Under the pieces are notes generated by a model. It saw only the letters and a program-made list of their open reading frames with translations, had not been told where the DNA came from and did not search any database. A program made the translations under genes and the position numbers. From Corallococcus silvisoli (GTDB lineage: Bacteria > Myxococcota > Myxococcia > Myxococcales > Myxococcaceae), in the NCBI RefSeq assembly GCF_009909145.1, contig NZ_JAAAPJ010000024.1, positions 1 to 64,000 on the forward strand: 64,000 nt of DNA, given 5' to 3'. Positions 58,922-64,000 of this stretch are shown one piece after another; the stretch's first letter is position 1, and each line of letters starts with the position of its first letter.

Positions 58922-59934
58922 GCCGCGGCCTTCTGGATGAGCGCGGTCAGCTTTTGCTCGGCGGCCCCGGAGTCGATGGCGTGTTCCGCGCGCTTCACGC
59001 CGTCCTTCAGCGTGTCCACCAACCCCACGATGAGCAGCGCCGCCGCCGCGTTGAGCAGCACCGCCGTGCGCACGCCGTCGCGCTCGCCCGCGAGCAGCGC
59101 GCGCAGCCTCCGGGCGTTCTCCTCCGCGTCGCCTCCCGCGATGGACTCGCGCGCCACCGTGGACAGGCCCGCATCCTCCGGCGTCACCGTGAAGCGGCGC
59201 ACCGTGCCGTCCGCGCACAGCTCCGCGACCTCCGTGGGCGCGCACGGTGAAATCTCATCCAGTCCGTCGTGCCCGTGCACCACCCATGCACGACGGCTGC
59301 CCAGGCGCCCCAGCACGCGCGCGGTCTGCTCCACGCGCTGTTGGTCGAAGGTCCCCAGCAACTGGTAGCGCGCCCCCGCCGGGTTCGTCAGCGGCCCCAG
59401 AAGGTTGAACACGCTGTGGAAGCCCAGGTCCCTGCGCGCCTGCGCCACGTGCCTCAGCGCGCTGTGGTGCGACGGCGCGAAGAGGAAGCCCACCCCGTGC
59501 TCGTCGATGTCGCGCGCCACCTGCGCGTGCGCCCGCTCCATGGAGACACCCAGCACCGCGAGCACATCCGCGCTGCCACAACGACTGGAGACCGCGCGGT
59601 TGCCGTGCTTGGCCACCGTCACCCCCGCCCCGGCGGCCACGAAGGCCACCGCGGTGGAGATGTTGAAGGTGTGCGCCCCGTCACCCCCCGTACCGCAGGT
59701 GTCGAGCACCACCTCCGCCTGGGGAGAAATCTTCGCCGCGCAGGCCCGCATGGCCTCCGCCGCGCCGAGGATCTCGTCCTCGGTCTCCCCCTTCATGCGC
59801 AGCGCCGCCGCCAGCGCGCCTACCTGCGCGGCGGATGCCTCGCCCGCGAGCATCTGGCCCATCACGGAGGCCATCTCCTCGCGGGAGAGGTCGCGCCGGC
59901 CCACCACCCTGCCCAGCGCTTCCTTGAGGGTCAT
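58918..59934 (-). CDS. trpD: Anthranilate phosphoribosyltransferase
   Basis: 338 residues. It transfers phosphoribose from PRPP to anthranilate. DTCGTGGDGAHTFNIST is the PRPP-binding signature; AKHGNRAVSSRCGSADVL, FLFAPSHHSALRHVAQAR, FNLLGPLTNPAG and VVHGHDGLDEIS are the other conserved blocks. N-terminal helical domain (residues 1-70) is normal. ATG 59934 lies 3 nt after the aroF stop; its own stop overlaps the repeat ORF start. Confidence 0.97.
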   Translation of the reverse strand: MTLKEALGRVVGRRDLSREEMASVMGQMLAGEASAAQVGALAAALRMKGETEDEILGAAEAMRACAAKISPQAEVVLDTCGTGGDGAHTFNISTAVAFVAAGAGVTVAKHGNRAVSSRCGSADVLAVLGVSMERAHAQVARDIDEHGVGFLFAPSHHSALRHVAQARRDLGFHSVFNLLGPLTNPAGARYQLLGTFDQQRVEQTARVLGRLGSRRAWVVHGHDGLDEISPCAPTEVAELCADGTVRRFTVTPEDAGLSTVARESIAGGDAEENARRLRALLAGERDGVRTAVLLNAAAALLIVGLVDTLKDGVKRAEHAIDSGAAEQKLTALIQKAAA

Positions 59935-59937
59935 GGT

Positions 59938-60963
59938 CTATCCCAGCCGGACCACTTCGCGTCCCATCGCCTGCGCGATGGCACGCACCTCGCCCATGGC
60001 CTTCTCGAACTCGGAGAAGTCCAGCGACTGGAAGCCGTCCGACTTCGCGCGCGGCGGATCCGGGTGCACCTCGACGATGATGCCGTCGGCGCCCGCGGCG
60101 ATCGCCGCCCGCATCATCGCCGGCACCGCCTTGCGCACGCCGATGCCGTGCGAGGGGTCCACGAAGACGGGCAGGTGCGTCAGCGCCTTGAGCATGGGCA
60201 CCGCGTTCAGGTCCAGCGTGTTGCGGGTCATGTTCTCGAACGTGCGGATGCCACGCTCGCAGAGGATGACCTGCGTGTTGCCCCGCGCGACGATGTACTC
60301 GGCCGCCATCAGGAGCTCCTTGATGGTGGCGCTGATGCCGCGCTTGAGCAGGACGGGCTTGCGCGTCTCGCCCACCGCCTCCAGCAGGCTGAAGTTCTGC
60401 ATGTTGCGCGCGCCAATCTGCAGGATGTCGGTGTGCTCCGCGACGGAGGCCAGCGTCGCCGTGTCCTTCACCTCCGTGGTGACGAGCAGGCCCGTCTCCT
60501 GGCGTGCCTCCGCCAACAGCTGGAGGCCGTCGCCCTTGAGGCCCTGGAACTCATAGGGGCTGGTGCGCGGCTTGAACGCGCCGCCGCGCAACATGGTCGC
60601 GCCGGCCTTCTTCACCGCCTGGGCGGTGGAGATGATCTGCTCGCGCGACTCCACTGAACAGGGGCCCGCGATGACGTGGATGGCGGCGCCACCAATGGTG
60701 AGGTCGCCCACGCGCACCAGGCTGTCCTCGGGCTTCACCTCACGGCTGACCAGCTTGAACGGCTGGGAGATGGAGACCGCGTCCGCGACGCCGGGCAGCA
60801 CGCGGAAGGGTTCGGGCTCCACCGCGCCCGGGTTGCCGGTGATGCCGATGGCGGTGCGGGAGCCTCCAGGGATCGCGTGAGGATGCCAGCCACGGCGGCG
60901 GATCTCGTCGTTCACACGCTCGATGTCCTGGGCCGTCGCGTCGGGTCGCATCACGATCAACAT
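59938..60963 (-). CDS. aroF: 3-deoxy-7-phosphoheptulonate (DAHP) synthase, class I-beta type
   Basis: 341 residues. N-terminal ferredoxin-like domain (LIVMRPDATAQDIERVNDEI to IGITGN), then the KDPGal-type barrel: VIAGPCSVESREQI, LRGGAFKPRTSPYEFQGL, LQIGARNMQNFSLL, VLLKRGISATIKELL, VILCERGIRTFE and FVDPSHGIGVRK. This ferredoxin-like-plus-barrel form is seen in Thermotoga, where the small domain mediates inhibition by Phe/Tyr. It commits carbon to the aromatic pathway and heads the trp run. ATG 60963 has GGAG upstream; the GTG-started extension to 61101 runs through the leader hairpin and is not protein-like. Confidence 0.95.
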   Translation of the reverse strand: MLIVMRPDATAQDIERVNDEIRRRGWHPHAIPGGSRTAIGITGNPGAVEPEPFRVLPGVADAVSISQPFKLVSREVKPEDSLVRVGDLTIGGAAIHVIAGPCSVESREQIISTAQAVKKAGATMLRGGAFKPRTSPYEFQGLKGDGLQLLAEARQETGLLVTTEVKDTATLASVAEHTDILQIGARNMQNFSLLEAVGETRKPVLLKRGISATIKELLMAAEYIVARGNTQVILCERGIRTFENMTRNTLDLNAVPMLKALTHLPVFVDPSHGIGVRKAVPAMMRAAIAAGADGIIVEVHPDPPRAKSDGFQSLDFSEFEKAMGEVRAIAQAMGREVVRLG

Positions 60964-60989
60964 GGGGGACTCCTGCTCTTTCTCTCTCC

Positions 60990-61017
60990 AAAAGTCACAC
61001 GGGCGGATGCCCGTGTG
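60990..61017 (-). promoter_or_regulatory. Terminator-like hairpin in the aroF-trp leader (candidate attenuator)
   Basis: Perfect 9-bp arms CACACGGGC (60996-61004) and GCCCGTGTG (61009-61017) with a 4-nt loop. On the minus strand they are followed by ACTTTTGG (T4 at 60990-60993). It ends 27 nt before the aroF ATG, inside the leader since the next upstream gene is divergent. I found no leader peptide with tandem Trp codons, so if it is an attenuator it is not of the classical E. coli type. Confidence 0.6.
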
Positions 61018-61154
61018 GGTCGTGCCGGGGGCGTCGGGCCCCTGCTCAACGTTTGCCGCAACTGTCGGATGCCCGCAACCGCTCCCGAGTCTCGCTTGCA
61101 CGTCCTGGCGTTATCAAGCCAGGGTCCGAACGCTTGCTGGACTGGAGGCGGACC

Positions 61155-62405
61155 ATGGCGAAGCGGCCCGGGGTCATCGTCGTGGGGGGAGGGCTCGCGG
61201 GTCTGGCGTGCGCGAACGCCCTCCTCGAGGCGCGCGTGGATGCGCACGTGCTCGAAGCAGCGGAGGCGCCGGGCGGCCGGGTGCGCACCGACTCTTACGA
61301 GGGCTTCCTGTTGGACCGGGGCTTCCAGGTGTACCTCACGGCCTACCCGGAGGGGCAGCGGGTGTTGGACCTCCAGGCCCTGTCACTCCACCGTTTCATC
61401 CCGGGCGCCAAGGTGTGGCGGGGTGGGCGGCTGCACACGGTGGCGGACCCATTGCGGCATCCGGTGGCGGCGGTGTCGCATCTGTTCGACGCGGTGGGGG
61501 GACTGGCGGACAAGCTGCGGGTGCTGGAGCTGCGTCAGCACGCCACGTCGGGTGAGCTGGAGGACGTGTGGCAGCGGCCCCAGCAGGACTCGCTGCGCTT
61601 CCTGCGCGACCTGGGCTTCTCCGACGAGATGCTGGACGCGTTCTTGCGGCCCTTCTTCGGCGGCATCTTCCTGGAGCGACAGCTGACGACGTCCAGCCGG
61701 ATGCTGGAGTTCGTGTTCCGGATGTTCTCCCAGGGGCACGCGGCGGTGCCGGAGCGGGGCATGGAGGCCATCCCGGCGCAGCTGGCGGCGAAGCTGCCGT
61801 CGGGGGCGCTGCGGATGCGCGTGCGGGTGGCGGAGGTGTGGGGCCACCGGGTGCGGCTGTCGGACGGGGAGATGCTGCACTCGGATGCCGTCGTCGTGGC
61901 GACGGATCCCGGCACGGCCGCGTCGCTGCTCGTGGGCATGCCGTCCCCCGTGATGAACCCGGCGACGTGTCTGTACTTCGCTGCGCCGGAGCCGCCAGTG
62001 GAGGGGCCCTGGCTCACGCTCAACGGCGACGGGCAGGGCCCGGTGAACAGCGTGGCGGTGATGAGCGAGGTGTCCCCCGCCTACGCACCCCAGGGGCAGT
62101 CCCTGGTGTCCGTGTCGGTGGTGGATGACGACGGCGACGCCGAGTCCTTGGAGGCGCGCGTGCGCGCGCAGCTCGCGGAGTGGTTCGGCGCGGCGGTGCC
62201 CGCATGGCGGCACCTGCGCACGTATGCCATCGCGCAGGCCCTGCCCGCGCAGCCGCCCGCGGTGCTGGGGGAGCCGCACCGGCCCGTGCGCCTGTCCGCG
62301 GGGCTCTACGTGTGCGGCGACCATCGCGAGAACGCCTCCATCAATGGAGCGCTCATGTCGGGGCGCCGCGCGGCGGAGGCGGTGTTGCAGGACCTGGGAC
62401 GGTAG
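61155..62405 (+). CDS. FAD-dependent oxidoreductase (amine oxidase / phytoene desaturase-like)
   Basis: 416 residues. Dinucleotide-binding N terminus VIVVGGGLAGLACANALLEA with EAAEAPGGRVRT (FAD). A middle substrate region has FFGGIFLERQLTTSSRMLEFVFRMFSQG. The C terminus has the second FAD contact GLYVCGDHRENASINGALMSGRRAAEAVL. This belongs with the plant-type 'protoporphyrinogen oxidase/desaturase-like' NAD(P)-binding oxidoreductases; substrate not predictable. ATG 61155 has GGAGG 8 nt upstream. It is divergent from the aroF operon. Confidence 0.88.
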   Translation: MAKRPGVIVVGGGLAGLACANALLEARVDAHVLEAAEAPGGRVRTDSYEGFLLDRGFQVYLTAYPEGQRVLDLQALSLHRFIPGAKVWRGGRLHTVADPLRHPVAAVSHLFDAVGGLADKLRVLELRQHATSGELEDVWQRPQQDSLRFLRDLGFSDEMLDAFLRPFFGGIFLERQLTTSSRMLEFVFRMFSQGHAAVPERGMEAIPAQLAAKLPSGALRMRVRVAEVWGHRVRLSDGEMLHSDAVVVATDPGTAASLLVGMPSPVMNPATCLYFAAPEPPVEGPWLTLNGDGQGPVNSVAVMSEVSPAYAPQGQSLVSVSVVDDDGDAESLEARVRAQLAEWFGAAVPAWRHLRTYAIAQALPAQPPAVLGEPHRPVRLSAGLYVCGDHRENASINGALMSGRRAAEAVLQDLGR

Positions 62406-62618
62406 CCCTCCGAGGGCGGGAGACCCTCACCCAAGGACAGCTCTCACCGGGTCGCGCGAGGCGGCATGTTGCCTGCGAGGCCACACGCTCCCCGGAGGAT
62501 TGCGACCCATGTGGAAGCGCGCGGAGCGACCGGCCAGCCAGACATTGGACGGCTGGACGCACTGCCCGCAGCGGACCTAGGGTCGGACGCACACTCTCCT
62601 CGTCCAAGGATTCCGTTC

Positions 62619-64000
62619 ATGTTCCGCCGCCTTGCCCTCTTGGGGTTGCTCGGTCTCGTGGCCTGTACCGGCGACAGCAATGATGATGACGACACCACCT
62701 CGACGAAGGGGACCGTCACCGGCACCCTCCAGCCGTTCCAGGCCGGGTCCGCCGCCGCGTTGAGCGCGCCCTCGTCGCTGGATGCCTTCTTCTCCCTGCC
62801 GGGGGCGAAGAGCCTGTCTCGGAAGGTCGCCGACGCGCTCGCCGCTCGCGGCGTGTGGCGCACGGGCATCCCGTCCAAGCCCCTGACGCAGCAGTCGTCG
62901 CTGATGCCCGGGGAGATCATCGTCCGCTTCGACACGCCCGACCTGTCCGCGGAGGAGGCCGTCGCGCGGGCGCGCGTCGCCGGCTACCACGTCGTGCACC
63001 AGGCCTTCCTGAGCGACACCCAGCACCTGCTGCGCTTCGAGGTCAGCCAGCCCCAGGCGATGGCCAGCGGCACGCCCAACGTGCGCGCGCTCACCGAGGC
63101 GGAGCACGTGCGCGTGCTCCAGCAGGTCCAGGCCGTGGAGGGCGTGCGGTACGCGGAGAGCAACCTGCGCGTGCGGCCGCTCGCGGTGCCCAATGATCCG
63201 CTCTACTCGCGGCAGTGGCACTACGCGAACATGAACCTGCCGGCGGCCTGGGACCTGGGCACGGGCAGCCCGTCCATCGTCGTGGCGGTGGTGGACACCG
63301 GCATCACGAAGCACCCGGACCTGAACTCGCGCATCCTCCCGGGCATCGACCTCATCTCCAACCCCGCCTCCGCGGGCGACGGCGACGGCGTGGACTCCGA
63401 CCCGACGGACCAGGGCAAGGACCTGCCCAACGGCGGCTCGTCGTACCACGGCACGCACGTGGCCGGGACCATTGGCGCGCTGTCCAACAATGGCGTGGGC
63501 GTGGCGGGCGTCACCTGGAGCGGCCAGAACATCCTGCCGGTGCGCGTGCTGGGAACCCAGGGCGGCACGCTGGCGGACATCATCGCGGGCGTCACCTGGG
63601 CGAGCGGCGGCAACGTCACCGGCGTGCGGCTGAACACCACGCCCGCGCGGGTCATCAACATGAGCCTGGGCGGCAACGGCAGCCCGTCGCAGGCGTTCCA
63701 GGAGGCCATCGACCAGGCCGTGGCGCGCAAGGCCATCCTCGTGGTGGCCGCGGGCAACGAGAACGAGAACACCTCCAACAGCTTCCCGTGCAACCAGCAG
63801 AACGTCATCTGCGTGGGCGCGGTGCGCTTCAACGGCAAGCGCGCCAGCTACTCCAACTTCGGCGCGCAGGTGGACGTCATGGCCACCGGCGGCCAGACGA
63901 GCGAGGACCGCAACGGAGACGGCTTCCCGGACGGCGTGCTGTCCACCCTGCCCAACAGCAGCAACCAGCCTTCGTATGACTGGTACCAGGGCACCAGCAT
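62619..64000 (+). CDS. Subtilase (S8) family serine protease lipoprotein, truncated by window end
   Basis: 460 codons visible, no stop. Lipoprotein signal MFRRLALLGLLGLVAC (Cys 16) is followed by an Asp-rich linker. An inhibitor_I9-like propeptide follows (PGEIIVRFDTPDLSAEEAV to VRYAESNLRVRPL). The catalytic domain starts near residue 190: Asp in VVAVVDTGITKHPDL, His in YHGTHVAGTIGAL, Asn region in VVAAGNENEN. The window ends within YQGTS, i.e. right at the catalytic Ser of the GTSMAxP motif. ATG 62619 has AAGGA 8 nt upstream. Probably an exported protease for feeding on other microbes, like the M4 enzyme at 16.6 kb. Confidence 0.93.
   Translation, partial: MFRRLALLGLLGLVACTGDSNDDDDTTSTKGTVTGTLQPFQAGSAAALSAPSSLDAFFSLPGAKSLSRKVADALAARGVWRTGIPSKPLTQQSSLMPGEIIVRFDTPDLSAEEAVARARVAGYHVVHQAFLSDTQHLLRFEVSQPQAMASGTPNVRALTEAEHVRVLQQVQAVEGVRYAESNLRVRPLAVPNDPLYSRQWHYANMNLPAAWDLGTGSPSIVVAVVDTGITKHPDLNSRILPGIDLISNPASAGDGDGVDSDPTDQGKDLPNGGSSYHGTHVAGTIGALSNNGVGVAGVTWSGQNILPVRVLGTQGGTLADIIAGVTWASGGNVTGVRLNTTPARVINMSLGGNGSPSQAFQEAIDQAVARKAILVVAAGNENENTSNSFPCNQQNVICVGAVRFNGKRASYSNFGAQVDVMATGGQTSEDRNGDGFPDGVLSTLPNSSNQPSYDWYQGTS

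Overview
The window is about 70% GC with strongly G/C-biased third codon positions. It reads as a chromosomal segment of a myxobacterium, probably Myxococcus/Corallococcus-like. The clues are large lipoprotein proteases with PPC domains, an alternative complex III/caa3 oxidase operon, a lone A-T-R synthetase, many outer-membrane beta-barrel genes and frequent 4-base ATGA/GTGA gene overlaps. No rRNA, tRNA, CRISPR array, phage or insertion sequence was recognised. The genus is inference.

Left part (1-16.2 kb): two tandem von Willebrand A proteins lie downstream of a proline-rich protein with four W-[MK]-x-D-F motifs. They are followed by a VOC protein, a LemA-like/TPM pair, an AI-2E family permease, rpiA, a MocA/XdhC pair, an endonuclease/exonuclease/phosphatase protein, a 997-residue adenylation-carrier-reductase enzyme and a quinone oxidoreductase.

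Middle (16.2-35.7 kb): an M4 metalloprotease with a strong terminator, two tandem DUF418 membrane proteins, a metallophosphoesterase, a degenerate receiver protein facing an XRE regulator, an XPB helicase/Bax1-type (DUF790) pair, several envelope proteins, a G-rich minisatellite (28.75-29.16 kb), and a zinc-ribbon/YkgJ/YheT operon.

Respiratory operon (48.6 to 35.7 kb, minus strand): actA-B-C-D-E-F, a small membrane protein in the ActG position, a SCO copper chaperone, and caa3 oxidase subunits II, I, III and IV. Most junctions overlap, and the unit ends at a hairpin with a T tract. It encodes a quinol:cytochrome c oxidoreductase together with the oxidase it should feed.

Right part (49-64 kb): an HNH protein, a probable frameshifted gene, and a split tryptophan pathway. 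trpE-trpG run rightward. aroF-trpD-(repeat ORF)-trpC-trpF-trpB-trpA-GNAT-phosphatase run leftward and converge on them. The most unusual item is the 287-codon ORF made of 96-bp (32-residue) repeats, fitted between trpD and trpC with ATGA overlaps at both ends. A terminator-like hairpin precedes aroF. The window ends with an FAD oxidoreductase and a subtilase cut off at its catalytic serine motif.
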